Position numbers and translations under genes: made by a program. 64,000 nt of DNA. It comes from CAYPNF01 sp964411985 (GTDB lineage Bacteria; Verrucomicrobiota; Verrucomicrobiia; Limisphaerales; J093). Shown here piece after piece: positions 1 to 9,158 of this stretch; the first letter of the stretch is position 1; each line of letters starts with the position of its first letter. The notes under the pieces were generated by a model. It saw only the letters and a program-made list of their open reading frames with translations, searched no databases and had not been told where the DNA came from. Location of the stretch: positions 1 through 64,000 of the forward strand of contig CAYPNF010000016.1 in the NCBI GenBank assembly GCA_964411985.1. The letters run 5' to 3'.

Positions 1-820
1 TCTGGTACTCCTTGTCCGTCAGGGTCTGGATCGGCGCCACGGTGATGGAGTCGCCCGTATGGACTCCCATCGGATCAAAGTTCTCAATCGAGCAGATGAT
101 CACGCAGTTGTCGGCCTGGTCGCGCATGACCTCCATCTCGAACTCTTTCCAGCCCAAGAGCGATTCCTCGACGAGGATCTCCGAAACCGGAGAGAGGTCC
201 AGACCGCGCTTGGCGATTTCCTCGAACTCTTCCCGGTTGTAGGCGATACCTCCGCCAGTGCCGCCCAAGGTGAAAGCAGGACGAATGATGAGTGGAAGGC
301 GCCCAATGCGATCTCCAACCGCCCGAGCCTCCGCCATCGTGTGCGCAGTCCCGCTGATGGGCACATCCAGGCCAATGGACAGCATCAAATCCTTAAACAC
401 CTGGCGATCTTCCCCGCGCTCAATGGCGTCCGCCTTGGCACCGATCATCTCGACACCGTACTTCTCCAAGACCCCTCGGCGAAAGAGCGCCATAGCGGTG
501 TTCAGCGCCGTCTGACCACCCAACGTGGGTAGAAGCACGAGTCTCCCCGTCGCCCCCATGGCTTTGAGCTCGTCGACTTCCCGGGCGATGATTTTCTCAA
601 CGCATTCAGGCGTAATCGGTTCAATATAAGTTCGATCCGCGAATTCGGGATCGGTCATGATGGTCGCCGGGTTGGAATTGACCAGAATGACGCGGTAGCC
701 CTCTTCCCTCAGAGCTTTGCACGCCTGGGTGCCGGAATAGTCGAACTCGCAGGCCTGCCCGATAATGATGGGGCCAGCGCCAATGATGAGAACAGAATGT
801 ATGTCGGTCCGCTTCGGCAT
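1..820 (-). CDS. carB: Carbamoyl-phosphate synthase large subunit, N-terminal part (runs off the window)
   Basis: Reading the minus strand from the ATG at 820 gives a continuous frame of 273 residues to the window edge. The frame opens with MPKRTDIHSVLIIGAGPI and continues with GQACEFDYSGTQACKALREE and VNSNPATIMTDPE, which are hallmark CarB sequences. CarB makes carbamoyl phosphate from bicarbonate, ATP and glutamine-derived ammonia in the cytoplasm, for arginine and pyrimidine synthesis. The family is about 1070 residues, so only the first quarter is present: the pre-ATP-grasp region and the start of the first ATP-grasp domain, including LIIRPAFTLGGTGGG. The truncation is the window boundary, not a mutation. 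carA is not in the window. Confidence 0.97.
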   Translation of the reverse strand, partial: MPKRTDIHSVLIIGAGPIIIGQACEFDYSGTQACKALREEGYRVILVNSNPATIMTDPEFADRTYIEPITPECVEKIIAREVDELKAMGATGRLVLLPTLGGQTALNTAMALFRRGVLEKYGVEMIGAKADAIERGEDRQVFKDLMLSIGLDVPISGTAHTMAEARAVGDRIGRLPLIIRPAFTLGGTGGGIAYNREEFEEIAKRGLDLSPVSEILVEESLLGWKEFEMEVMRDQADNCVIICSIENFDPMGVHTGDSITVAPIQTLTDKEYQ

Positions 821-951
821 ATCAGAGGGGAGACACTAAGGTGACCGGAACGGGTTTGCGAGGGCTTTTTGATCAGGAGGGTCGTAAAAAACTCAGCTCA
901 GTCGAAGACCTTAGTCAGTACTGAACCATGATCAATGGAACACATTAAAGG

Positions 952-963
952 AGAACATGTTCT
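952..963. promoter_or_regulatory. 12-bp perfect palindrome upstream of carB
   Basis: The sequence AGAACATGTTCT is its own reverse complement. It lies 130 bp upstream of the carB start, in the 238-bp gap after the CWC gene. Its length and position suit a dimeric repressor operator. It resembles a LexA box, but the half-site spacing (GAAC-N2-GTTC) is not the usual one, so no regulator is assigned. Confidence 0.15.
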
Positions 964-1058
964 GAATTTCAAACCTGGACGGGAATCCACCTTCTGACGC
1001 GAAGCGGAGTCGTGTTGTGAACTAGGCTTCCTGAAACCAGTCGAGAGGTCCTGAGTAT

Positions 1059-1289
1059 CTAATCCATCCGATCCTGCAGCGCCTGTCGAACGCATGCTTG
1101 GCAAATGCAAGCCCGGTTACGGGCGGAATCTGGGACGCGCGCGAGTAAGGATGCTGGAAACCGCTCGCGAACACACCAGCATTCCTCGTTGGAACGAGCG
1201 CCGCCGGCCATGAGACAGCCATTGGGGCGGCCGCACAAGGGGCAGACGGCGGGATCAACCCAGGTTTCAGGCAAAGCAGCTGAATGCAT
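1059..1289 (-). CDS. Cysteine-rich CWC family protein
   Basis: This 76-residue protein has the pattern of the Cys_rich_CWC family: CPLCGRPNGC, then ECWC, then the ending ACICQACV. The phrase FPASLLARVP between them is also typical. Paired cysteines suggest metal binding, but the family function is unknown. The start at 1289 (MHSAALPETW) gives a length close to the family norm of about 70 to 75 residues. The same frame is open to 1367, which would give 102 residues. The gene is transcribed toward carB with a 238-bp gap and has no obvious operon partner. Confidence 0.75.
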   Translation of the reverse strand: MHSAALPETWVDPAVCPLCGRPNGCLMAGGARSNEECWCVRERFPASLLARVPDSARNRACICQACVRQALQDRMD

Positions 1290-1390
1290 AGCGGCGCGGG
1301 AAGGAAGGTACCAAGAACTCGGGTGAGAACCAATGCAAAACTCCTTCCGATGGAGGCATGGCTTCATGGGATCGGCGAACCGTTGCCTGC

Positions 1391-1424
1391 AAAAAAATGA
1401 AGGGTGCCTGGGACGGCACCCTTC
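1391..1424 (-). terminator. Intrinsic terminator after the PEP-CTERM gene
   Basis: A perfect 10-bp stem, GAAGGGTGCC (1399-1408) pairing with GGCACCCTTC (1415-1424), has a 6-base loop. On the minus strand it is followed by a run of seven T (A7 at 1391-1397 on the plus strand). It starts 23 bp beyond the stop codon of the minus-strand PEP-CTERM gene. Confidence 0.9.
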
Positions 1425-1447
1425 TGCGGAGGGATGGTTAGTTTGGG

Positions 1448-2206
1448 TCAGTACCTTCGCGTAAGGAAAGCGAGTCCGCCGATGCCTAGAGCCAGCAGGG
1501 CGAACGTGCCGGGTTCCGGGATGGAGGAAGGAGCTACTACGACCCCATACATATTCCGGCCAGCTTCTCCAAATTCTGCCAGGGAGAACTTCCCCGCACC
1601 TACGTTCTTAGAGTAGACCATGCTCCAGTTGTTCACTGTGCCGTCGGCGCCTTCGTCGATCCCGACTTCATCGGGCTGAGCAGAATTCCCAGCACGGTTC
1701 CCCGAGAAAATGACCGGGTTCCAGCCGTTGGCGGGATCGACCCACTTCATGAAAGTACCAGAAGGCCCCAGGTTTGGCGGGGTGGCCGCGTCGCCATCTC
1801 CAAGCCGATTATCGATTAAAAGATAAACGGTGGACGGCTGGGCTACGGTGACATCGAGCGTAAGGGTAGCGTTGTCACGGTTGTTGTTGGCAATCATGAT
1901 ATACTCATTGCCAACCAAGTAACTGGGCAGCCCCAAGGTGGCGGAGGCTCCAATGTAAGCATGGGCGCGATCTGTCATGGACTTGGCCCCAACATCAAAA
2001 AGACCGACCGTATAGGCGGCTTGCACGAGGGTGGTCCCGTTCATGATGTCAAACGTCTGGCCGGTATACTTCGCGGCGGGACGATCCGTGTCTCCGTTGT
2101 TCTCGACGACGGAGGTGATGTTGGGGGTAGCGTACACGCTGACGGCTGCCGCGCAGTTTGCGGCCAGAACGCAGCTGAGCACCCGTGGGTTGCGGTTTGT
2201 GCGCAT
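1448..2206 (-). CDS. PEP-CTERM sorting domain protein
   Basis: This 252-residue secreted protein has an N-terminal signal region (about residues 8-26, ending near VYATP). Its C terminus is a classic PEP-CTERM tag: IPEPGTFALLALGIGG at residues 229-244, a hydrophobic helix, then LTRRY. The tag directs cleavage by an exosortase (EpsH family) and release or anchoring at the surface, usually in exopolysaccharide-producing bacteria. The middle (about 30-225) matches no domain I recognise. It is rich in Asn, Asp and Gly and includes VAQPSTVYLLIDNRLGDGD, which suggests a beta-sandwich. No exosortase gene is in the window. An intrinsic terminator follows directly. Confidence 0.85.
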   Translation of the reverse strand: MRTNRNPRVLSCVLAANCAAAVSVYATPNITSVVENNGDTDRPAAKYTGQTFDIMNGTTLVQAAYTVGLFDVGAKSMTDRAHAYIGASATLGLPSYLVGNEYIMIANNNRDNATLTLDVTVAQPSTVYLLIDNRLGDGDAATPPNLGPSGTFMKWVDPANGWNPVIFSGNRAGNSAQPDEVGIDEGADGTVNNWSMVYSKNVGAGKFSLAEFGEAGRNMYGVVVAPSSIPEPGTFALLALGIGGLAFLTRRY

Positions 2207-2345
2207 AGGTTCGTTGGGTCGTTAGAGCAAGAATATCCTCAATAGCCCTATCTCTGTCCAGCGGAATGTCACGACTACGCAACACGGCAGCCTGGCAACC
2301 TGGACCGACTGAGGAGAAATGATGAGGTGGATGGGTAAGACTCCG

Positions 2346-4301
2346 TCACGGCTTGACGGGGGCGTTCGTAGAGCCGGAGAGAGCCTCCTGAAGGACGCGG
2401 CGGGTGGCCTCTCCGGGGGGGTTACCAGGGGCTGGCACAGCGATGTAGCCGCCACCGAAACTTATGTTCTGCCCGCCGGCTCCCACCATTTCCGCGGGAG
2501 TTTGCCCGACTAGATCCTTCGCTTTCGGATCGGCTCCGTTGGCGATCAACGCCTTGATCCAGGCTGCATTGTCACGGCGCGCGGCGTAGTGCAGCGGGGT
2601 CATGCCTCGTTTGTCCTGGGCGTTGGGATTGGCGCCCAGCGCTACGAGGAATCCAACAACCTCCTCGCGGTCTGACCCTCCGGCATACCGATTGTTGTCG
2701 GAAACCAGCCAGTGGAGAACCGTCCTCTTCTCGGAGTCCACCTGTTTGATGTCCGCCCCGTGCCGGAGGAGAGACCCGATGAGGTTGGTGTGCGAAAGCC
2801 GGGCTGCTACTAGCAAGGGGGTTTGTTCCCCAGGTCCGTAAAGATCCGGTTTCGCTCCACCTTCGAGCAGGGCTGAGGCAGCCGCAGTGTTGAAGCGCAC
2901 CACGGCGGTCAACAACGGGGTACTCCAGGGCTCCTGCTGCTGTGGGCTGAGTTGCTGGAGGTTCGAATCCTCTCCAGCCTGGGGCTGTTTCTTCAGGGTG
3001 GCAACAAGGTTGGGATCCGCTCCCTTCTCGAGCAGAAGCTTCACAACTTGGGCGCTGGCGCTACGAGCGGCGGCATGGAGAGCCGTGAGCCCAAGGGGAT
3101 TGCGTTGGTTGACATCCGCCCCCCGGCCGAGGAGTTCTTTCGTCACCTCGACCTGGCCTAGGAGTGCCGCCCTCTGCAATGGGGTGCAACCACCATCCCA
3201 CCCACCCAGTTTGCGGAAATCAACGATCCTCCAGTCGGCCTGATGGTCCAAGAGTAGCTGGACCATGGCCAGGAAGCCATTGACAGCCGCAGTATGAAGG
3301 GCGGTCTCACCGTTTTGGTTCACGGCGTTGACATCGGCGCCCTTGGCCAGAAGCATTTCTACGATCTTTCGATGTCCGCGGTCGGCGGCCTCATAAAGGG
3401 CTGGATTCCCGGAAGCGCCTCGATCCGTTCTGGCCCCGTTTTCGAGTAGGTACCGCGTGGCGGTGGAATACCCCTTCCTCACCGCATAGACCAGCGGAGA
3501 AGCGTAAAGCCCCCCGTCTCCCTCTGGACCGGGGAACGACGCATTCAGCAGGTCGGGGCTGTTCGCCACTAACGTCTTGAAACGCTTCAAGATATCGGCC
3601 TCCGCCGCCGTGAGGACTTCCTCTTCGGTCGAGGGACTCGTGGTCTTTTCTTCGACCTTGGGAAGCGGTATATCCAACAGGTCCCTGGGCTTCGTGGCGT
3701 CCAGAGCTGCCATCTGACGCTTCAAAGCGAGGATTTCGCGTTGGATGGTGATCACATCATCGGGAGCAGCGCGGCCGACTTCCACCATCTTCTGACGCGA
3801 AGCGAGCAGCTGTTCTACCAAGGCAAGTTCCTGAGTCAGCAACTCCTTCTGTTTGAGCACGGCGGGCGCCAGGTTGGTAGCCGATCCCCCTTGGCCGGAC
3901 GAAGAGGCTCCGATAGCGAATTGTGGGAAGGTTCCCAACGCCTCGCGGGCCGGGCGGGAAAGGGCAGTCAGATCATTGAAGTCCGATAGGATCCGCTGGT
4001 AGCACGAGGTAGCCTCGTTGGTCATTCCTTGTTTGCGATAGCACTCCCCAAGACGGAAGAGAGCGGTGCCAGCGGTTTCACGATTGTGGTCGTAATGAGC
4101 AATGACCGACAAGTAGGCCTGGGTGGCTGCCGCCAAGTCCCGGTTGGCTTCTTCTTCATAGAGACCTTTGCGCAAGACCTCGGTAAGCGGGTCGGTCGAA
4201 GCGCCCATGACTCGGGGCTCTGGCAATGCCGTCAGTAAAAGAAGTGCGAGGAGCCACCGCAGGACTTGGGGCAGGAGACGTGGGATGAGGAGCTTTTTCA
4301 T
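2346..4301 (-). CDS. Secreted TPR/ankyrin-repeat protein
   Basis: The ATG at 4301 (MKKLLIPRLLPQVL) gives 651 residues with a clear signal peptide; the in-frame TTG at 4316 is less likely. Residues about 35-115 look like TPR/outer-membrane lipoprotein repeats (ALFRLGECYRKQGMTNEATS). A helical stretch with LTQELALVEQLLASRQKMVE follows at about 150-200. From about 270 to 610 there are eight or so ankyrin repeats (for example NGETALHTAAVNGFLAMVQL and GMTPLHYAARRDNAAWIKAL). Ankyrin repeats bind proteins, so this is probably a periplasmic or extracellular adaptor. It starts 11 bp after the response-regulator stop on the same strand, so the three genes from 7112 to 2346 look like one operon. The partner is unknown. 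Confidence 0.85.
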   Translation of the reverse strand: MKKLLIPRLLPQVLRWLLALLLLTALPEPRVMGASTDPLTEVLRKGLYEEEANRDLAAATQAYLSVIAHYDHNRETAGTALFRLGECYRKQGMTNEATSCYQRILSDFNDLTALSRPAREALGTFPQFAIGASSSGQGGSATNLAPAVLKQKELLTQELALVEQLLASRQKMVEVGRAAPDDVITIQREILALKRQMAALDATKPRDLLDIPLPKVEEKTTSPSTEEEVLTAAEADILKRFKTLVANSPDLLNASFPGPEGDGGLYASPLVYAVRKGYSTATRYLLENGARTDRGASGNPALYEAADRGHRKIVEMLLAKGADVNAVNQNGETALHTAAVNGFLAMVQLLLDHQADWRIVDFRKLGGWDGGCTPLQRAALLGQVEVTKELLGRGADVNQRNPLGLTALHAAARSASAQVVKLLLEKGADPNLVATLKKQPQAGEDSNLQQLSPQQQEPWSTPLLTAVVRFNTAAASALLEGGAKPDLYGPGEQTPLLVAARLSHTNLIGSLLRHGADIKQVDSEKRTVLHWLVSDNNRYAGGSDREEVVGFLVALGANPNAQDKRGMTPLHYAARRDNAAWIKALIANGADPKAKDLVGQTPAEMVGAGGQNISFGGGYIAVPAPGNPPGEATRRVLQEALSGSTNAPVKP

Positions 4302-4312
4302 AAAGGTCAGAA

Positions 4313-5050
4313 TCAAGAGTGAGAGCTTCGTTGGGGTGGTACTTCGAGGCGATAGCCCACGCCGTGTACGGTTTTCAGCCAGATGGGCGAATCGGGTTTG
4401 GATTCGATCTTGGAGCGAAGGGAGGCGATATGATTATCCACGGTTCGCGTGGTGGGAAAGGCGGCGTAGCCCCAGACCACGTCCAGGAACCGCTCGCGAG
4501 TGACCGGCTCACCCTCAGCATCGGCGAGCAGGCGGAGCACCGCGAATTCGCGGGCAGTGAAATGGAGTTCGGTCCTGCCGCGCCAGGCCCGCTGCAGGAC
4601 AAAGTCGATCCGCACCTCTCCAAGGCACAATTCGCGGATGGCGCGTTCCTTGCGTTGCGAACGGCGCAAGAGGGCACGAACGCGAGCCAGAAGCTCTTCG
4701 GTGCTGAACGGCTTCACGAGATAGTCATCCGCTCCGGAGTCGAGACCGGTCACACGGTCTTCGATCTGGCCCTTGGCGGTGAGCATTAGCACGGGGACCT
4801 GAACTCCAAGTTTGCGCAGTTCGGCACAGAGGGCAAACCCGTCCAAACGCGGCATCATGATGTCCAGAAGCACCAGGTCGGGCTTCTCCTCGATGGCGCG
4901 ATTGAGTCCTATCTGGCCGTCCGCGGCACCCAGCACTCGGTATCCTTCCGCCTCGAGGCAATCCGTCAGAGCCGTGCGCATGGCAAACTCATCCTCCACC
5001 ACGAGGATGCGTGCCAGGGGGTTAGTTTGTTCTTTGTGGGGGAGATTCAT
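4313..5050 (-). CDS. OmpR/PhoB-type response regulator
   Basis: This is a 245-residue two-domain regulator. The receiver domain (about 14-125) has the acidic pocket E19-D20, the phosphoacceptor Asp63 in LVLLDIMMPRLDG, and the conserved LTAKGQ and DYLVKPFSTEELLARVRAL segments. The C-terminal winged-helix DNA-binding domain (about 140-240) includes LTAREFAVLRLL-like and TVDNHIASLRSKIE segments typical of OmpR/PhoB proteins. The gene overlaps the 3' end of the kinase gene by 29 bp and is followed within 11 bp by the ankyrin gene, so kinase and regulator are very likely a cognate pair. Target promoters cannot be read from the sequence. Confidence 0.95.
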   Translation of the reverse strand: MNLPHKEQTNPLARILVVEDEFAMRTALTDCLEAEGYRVLGAADGQIGLNRAIEEKPDLVLLDIMMPRLDGFALCAELRKLGVQVPVLMLTAKGQIEDRVTGLDSGADDYLVKPFSTEELLARVRALLRRSQRKERAIRELCLGEVRIDFVLQRAWRGRTELHFTAREFAVLRLLADAEGEPVTRERFLDVVWGYAAFPTTRTVDNHIASLRSKIESKPDSPIWLKTVHGVGYRLEVPPQRSSHS

Positions 5051-7112
5051 GGTGATGCAGGTTGGTGGGAAGCCTCAGGATGAACCGGGATCCTTTCCCC
5101 TCGCCGCTCTCGATCCGGATAGTCCCCTGATGCGCGTCAACCACATGTTTCACAATGGTAAGCCCGATTCCGATGCCTGCCGTTTCGCGGCGCAGCTCGG
5201 AACCTCTACGATAGAAGGGTTCGAAAATCTTGGCCTGCTGCGAGACGGGGATCCCGGGCCCTTGATCCTGCACCCAAACCTCCCAAGCCACGGATTCACC
5301 GTTTCCGGCAGCCGGGACATCATTCCAGCCAATGCTGACCTGGGCCTGAGCAGGAGTGTGTTTGATGGCATTGTCGATCAGGTTGACGAGCGCTTGCTGG
5401 AGTGCCCGCCCGTCCGCTTCCAGCACCGGGGCCGTAGCGGCCGGCTGGAGCAACATCTGGACTTGGCGTTCCTGGGCGTAGGGCTCCATCACCTGAAACG
5501 TGTGGCGAACCAGCGCTTCCAGGTCTACGTCCTCGAACTCGTACTGTTTCCGGCCCTGGTCGATCCGGGAAAGATCCAGCACGTTTTCGATCAGCGAAGA
5601 AAGGCGCCGACACTCCTGCACGATCAGACGGAAATAGGTGGCACGTCGCGGCTCCTCGGTCACCTTGCCTCGTTCGAGTCCTTCCGCCAGCAAGCGAATG
5701 CTGGCAATCGGGGCTCGAAGTTCGTGTGAAACACTGGCGACGAAATTGCCTTTCAGTTCCGTCAAGGCGGCTTGCTTCAGATAGGCGCGGCGCAGGGCGA
5801 TCGTGCCGAGGATCGCTCCGGACGACGCCAGCAGAATGATCCCAAGCAGCCAGAGCGAGCGAACGCGTTGCGCATGGAACAGAGCGGCGGGATTGGTGAG
5901 ATGGATCGCCACGGAGAAGGGGGATCTAGGCACCGAGCCAGATTGCGCTACAGGGGAACGGCCCAGAACTTCGCTTGAAGACTCGGGAGCTACCACCACT
6001 CGATCCGCCACTCGGATCTCCAAACCCATATAGCGTGGCAGAGACGGCACCGCCGCTACGCCTCCAAGCAGGATCTGGCTCTGGACGCGACTAAGACTCG
6101 CGGCCTGGAAGGCTCGATTCGTGCCACCACCACGAAACACCAGCCAAGGTGTATCCAAGTCAACCCATTCCCAGAGGGGATTGGGAGAGGATCGGGTTTG
6201 ACGGGCGCGTAGCGCGGAGTGCATTTGCCGAGCCACCTCATCCCTCCTCCAGGCGGCCAGCCACAAGGTCGTCACATCCTGCAACATCCGCAGTTCTCTC
6301 ACGTCGCTGAGCAACCGCGAGGTCAGGCAGGAAGGGCGGGTCACCAAGTTGGAGCAAAAGGCAGCGACCCGGGTGAGATCTGCCGGGTTGGACGGATACA
6401 TCAGGCGCATGATCTGAAGTTGTTGCCAGCGCGCCAAAGGCTGCAGAGGCAGGCCCGATTCTCCCAGCGTTCGCGGGGCGTGCTCCTCGACCCAGGCGAA
6501 GGCTTGGATGGCTTCCGCCAGTTTCCTCTCTTTCAACAGCAACGCGCCGAGACGGTAGCGCACGACCGGAACCAGCCTTTCCGGTGACCCCACTTCGCAG
6601 AGTTTCTGCCAAGCCAGGATGGCGTTCGGCCTCGAAGCAGCGCTTTGTTCGCCTCGGCACCCCTCCTCGTACAACCGCAGTTGCTCAGGGGGAAGAACTC
6701 CGATGTTCAGCGGGAACGGATGCGGGTTCGCGTCATAGGTTGGGGGAGCAACCAGGTCTCCCTGATCGTTCACGGTCCAAGAGGTGGTTTGAGGCTGCAG
6801 CTCCGGTGTTCGGGCCAAGGCCGAAGAAGCTCCGGCGAGCGAGTCTGCCAACCCCTGCAGTCGGGCCTCGATGCCTTGGGCTTGCCAGCGAGCCACCTCC
6901 CGCGCCTGCTCCCGCGCCACCGACCGATCCATATTCAGCCATCGCACCCCGAGAACAGCCAGCAACACCACAGGCGACAGGAGCAAGGCGGTCTGCCACC
7001 AGAGAACAATCTGGCGATTCGCTGGGCGCAGAGCAGTCGGGGACTTCGCCTCGCTGCCCCTGGGCGCGCCAGCCGACGACGTCGCTGTGGTTTCCTCTGC
7101 TTTCATCGTCAT
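5022..7112 (-). CDS. Membrane sensor histidine kinase with a large periplasmic domain
   Basis: From the ATG at 7112 the protein has 696 residues (a TTG at 7133 would add seven). TM1 spans about 32-60 and TM2 about 415-440, enclosing a roughly 350-residue sensor region that matches no PAS, Cache or HAMP domain I know. It has some helical, TPR-like sequence (RYRLGALLLKERKLAEAIQA). The HisKA domain has the phospho-acceptor His463 in SVSHELRAPIASIRLLAEGL. The HATPase domain carries the N box NLIDNAIKHT, the G1 box DQGPGIP and the G2 box GIGIGLTIVK. It phosphorylates the overlapping downstream response regulator. The unusual sensor domain and the ankyrin partner leave the signal unknown. Confidence 0.93.
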   Translation of the reverse strand: MTMKAEETTATSSAGAPRGSEAKSPTALRPANRQIVLWWQTALLLSPVVLLAVLGVRWLNMDRSVAREQAREVARWQAQGIEARLQGLADSLAGASSALARTPELQPQTTSWTVNDQGDLVAPPTYDANPHPFPLNIGVLPPEQLRLYEEGCRGEQSAASRPNAILAWQKLCEVGSPERLVPVVRYRLGALLLKERKLAEAIQAFAWVEEHAPRTLGESGLPLQPLARWQQLQIMRLMYPSNPADLTRVAAFCSNLVTRPSCLTSRLLSDVRELRMLQDVTTLWLAAWRRDEVARQMHSALRARQTRSSPNPLWEWVDLDTPWLVFRGGGTNRAFQAASLSRVQSQILLGGVAAVPSLPRYMGLEIRVADRVVVAPESSSEVLGRSPVAQSGSVPRSPFSVAIHLTNPAALFHAQRVRSLWLLGIILLASSGAILGTIALRRAYLKQAALTELKGNFVASVSHELRAPIASIRLLAEGLERGKVTEEPRRATYFRLIVQECRRLSSLIENVLDLSRIDQGRKQYEFEDVDLEALVRHTFQVMEPYAQERQVQMLLQPAATAPVLEADGRALQQALVNLIDNAIKHTPAQAQVSIGWNDVPAAGNGESVAWEVWVQDQGPGIPVSQQAKIFEPFYRRGSELRRETAGIGIGLTIVKHVVDAHQGTIRIESGEGKGSRFILRLPTNLHHHESPPQRTN

Positions 7113-7290
7113 GCAAGATACAACAAAGGACAATCAGAAGTGTCACGGATATGTAAAAAGGCTTCGCCGCTCTTTTGAGGCTCCATTCAAAGTCCGCCAG
7201 GTCTTGGTGTGCGGCGTCCCCAGATGCCGCTTTCCCCCTCTGCCCCAGAGCGTGTGCAACGAGCAAGCCCTGTCGCACCCGACGTCTGCC

Positions 7291-8904
7291 TCATCGACCT
7301 TCGTCTGTACTCCATTTCCCAAAGGCCTCCAGATCCGCGAACTTCCTCTCCCAGGTCGTGTACATGACCCCCTGCAAGCCGGCGATACCCTTCGCCGCGG
7401 CAAGCCAATCCCGGATTCGCTCGGGCTTGTCATCATAGTACCCTGCGATGAGTTGACGGTGCCCCCGCTGGGCGAAGAACTTCATGCTCGGCTCGCGCTT
7501 CTCGAAATACCAAGGCACGATGATCACATCTTTCTCCAGGCCCAGCCACGAGCCCGCTAGATCACCTCGCACCAGGTAGTAATCCTTATGCGCGTTGTGA
7601 TTCGGATCGAACATGTCGCTCCACACGTAGACACGCCCTCCTGGGTTGACCTCTTTGAGGATCTGCACGCAGGTGTGGACGTTATCCGCCAGCAGCGCGC
7701 CGGCATCCAGTTTTCTCGCCTGACAGGCAGAACACCAGTTGAAGACCCGGATTTCGTCGTGGGACATGAAGTACCCCTTTGCACCCCAAGCCGCGTGCAT
7801 GCGCTTGGCCTGGTCACGGAGCAGTTCCACGGTCTGCGGTTCGGAGGGACAGATCATCGCCTGGTCATCGTGCACCGTAACCGCGTGATAATAGGAGGCG
7901 CGAAGCCGTGTGCCATCTGGCAACGCGGTCTTCAGGACGGGGGGCTCATGGTAAATATCATACGATCCGGGCCAGAGCCGCACTCCCATCTTCGCGTCCT
8001 TCAGGGGCTCGAAGTCCTGCCCCTCCTTCAGCTGGGCTCCTTCTTCGCGTCGCAAGGAAAAAGGAGTGCCAGCGCGACGGACCAGGTTTACGAAAGCCAC
8101 CTCCTCGATCTGAGCATCATCAAACCACAGGGTGCCAGTACCGCCACCCCAACAACCCAAGTAAAGATTGGCTTCGGAATGGTCGAGCGAATTGAAAACG
8201 GCATGGTGGACCTTCCAGCCCTGGGTCGACTCCACGCCAAGATAGTTGTAGTTCAAGCTCATGTTCCCGGCGAGAACCTTGACTTCCGGTGTTCCACGAA
8301 ACTCCTTCGTCTTCACGCGCACGGAAACGTGGTATTGGCGAAAGGGGCGCAACTTCAGGCTTTGGACAATCCGTGCATTCTGTCCGTTGGGATTCTCAAT
8401 TTTGGCGCTTCCGTTGTCGGGTACAACATTGTCGTCCTTCCACGACCAGCTTTTCAGATTGGAGAAATCGCCTCCGGGCAGGGTGAGGGCAGGATCCGGC
8501 ACGAGTCGCGCTTGGCCATTCGTGACCACGAGGGGGGCTTCCTGCACGGGCATGGCTTCGACCAAGTTGGGGTCGTGCCACAGGAGATCGTTGGAGTAAC
8601 CCACCGGAAAGAGCGCCGGCACGATCTCGAGATGGAGCTCTCCGGCCAAGCGTTTCACCCGCTCGACGTTGCGGAAGTACCGGGCATCCATGTCTCCCAA
8701 CTTGGAAAACTTGGAGTCGGTGAGCAGAACGTGAGTATAGCCAGCACTCGCGGCCCGGCGCCAAACGGATTCCAGCTCCTCCAGGTTCTTGTCGACCCAA
8801 AGGTTCTGACTGTAGTAGAGCCAGCGTTCGAGCGCGGCTGCGCGGGGGGTGCAAAAGCAAAACGCGGCCAGGCAAAGGAACAGGAAAGCGGACCGTTTGC
8901 GCAT
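7291..8904 (-). CDS. Secreted GH20-like TIM-barrel protein
   Basis: This 537-residue protein has a signal peptide (about 1-24, ending PRAAA). The N-terminal part WRRAASAGYTHVLLTDSKFS looks like the first strands of a glycosidase TIM barrel. An inserted carbohydrate-binding-like beta domain (about 150-270, FDDAQIEEVAF near its end) interrupts the barrel. The barrel then resumes with the segment containing H382-D383-E384 (SHDEIRVFNW), which recalls the Asp-Glu pair of GH20 hexosaminidases, followed by YVWSDMFDPNHN. A hexosaminidase-like role on glycans is possible, but the specificity is inferred only from fold-like features. It is probably a single gene, separated by about 180 bp from the kinase operon and 250 bp from the upstream gene. 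Confidence 0.6.
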   Translation of the reverse strand: MRKRSAFLFLCLAAFCFCTPRAAALERWLYYSQNLWVDKNLEELESVWRRAASAGYTHVLLTDSKFSKLGDMDARYFRNVERVKRLAGELHLEIVPALFPVGYSNDLLWHDPNLVEAMPVQEAPLVVTNGQARLVPDPALTLPGGDFSNLKSWSWKDDNVVPDNGSAKIENPNGQNARIVQSLKLRPFRQYHVSVRVKTKEFRGTPEVKVLAGNMSLNYNYLGVESTQGWKVHHAVFNSLDHSEANLYLGCWGGGTGTLWFDDAQIEEVAFVNLVRRAGTPFSLRREEGAQLKEGQDFEPLKDAKMGVRLWPGSYDIYHEPPVLKTALPDGTRLRASYYHAVTVHDDQAMICPSEPQTVELLRDQAKRMHAAWGAKGYFMSHDEIRVFNWCSACQARKLDAGALLADNVHTCVQILKEVNPGGRVYVWSDMFDPNHNAHKDYYLVRGDLAGSWLGLEKDVIIVPWYFEKREPSMKFFAQRGHRQLIAGYYDDKPERIRDWLAAAKGIAGLQGVMYTTWERKFADLEAFGKWSTDEGR

Positions 8905-9098
8905 AGGGGAGGCAGCGTAGCGGATCCGCGTCGCAGTGGCGAGCAGTTTGGAGGAACGTACTGGTCGAAGGGCGACTTCTTGAGTTACGCGTGTGGATTG
9001 GGCGATGGCCCAATGAGCCGCCGCAATGCATCAAGGAAGGCATCCCCCCTCGGCGAGGGGTGATCCACCTTGATAGGGTGCGCGGTACTCAACGAGAA

Positions 9099-9132
9099 GG
9101 CGGCGGGCCGTCATGAAGTCAGCCCCGCCGCC
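9099..9132 (-). terminator. Possible stem-loop downstream of the beta-barrel gene
   Basis: GGCGGCGGG (9099-9107) can pair with CCCGCCGCC (9124-9132) across a 16-base loop. It lies just past the stop of the minus-strand beta-barrel gene. There is no T tract, so if it terminates transcription it is not a canonical intrinsic terminator. Confidence 0.3.
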
Positions 9133-9158
9133 ACTGAAACCGTTGAGAACCGGGTGAG

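Noticed and set aside
952..963. The palindrome AGAACATGTTCT as a LexA box
   Set aside because: The half-site spacing is 2 bases; the usual LexA boxes have 4 or more, and no SOS gene is next to it. It is kept only as an unassigned palindrome.
2945..2975. A tRNA-like T-arm (ggaggttcgaatcctct)
   Set aside because: The arm folds well, but no matching acceptor, D or anticodon arm lies upstream, and the stretch codes for part of the ankyrin protein on the minus strand.
7588..9063. A 491-residue open frame on the plus strand
   Set aside because: It is antisense to the GH20-like secreted protein and has no signal or motif. The minus-strand gene has a signal peptide and a plausible catalytic segment.
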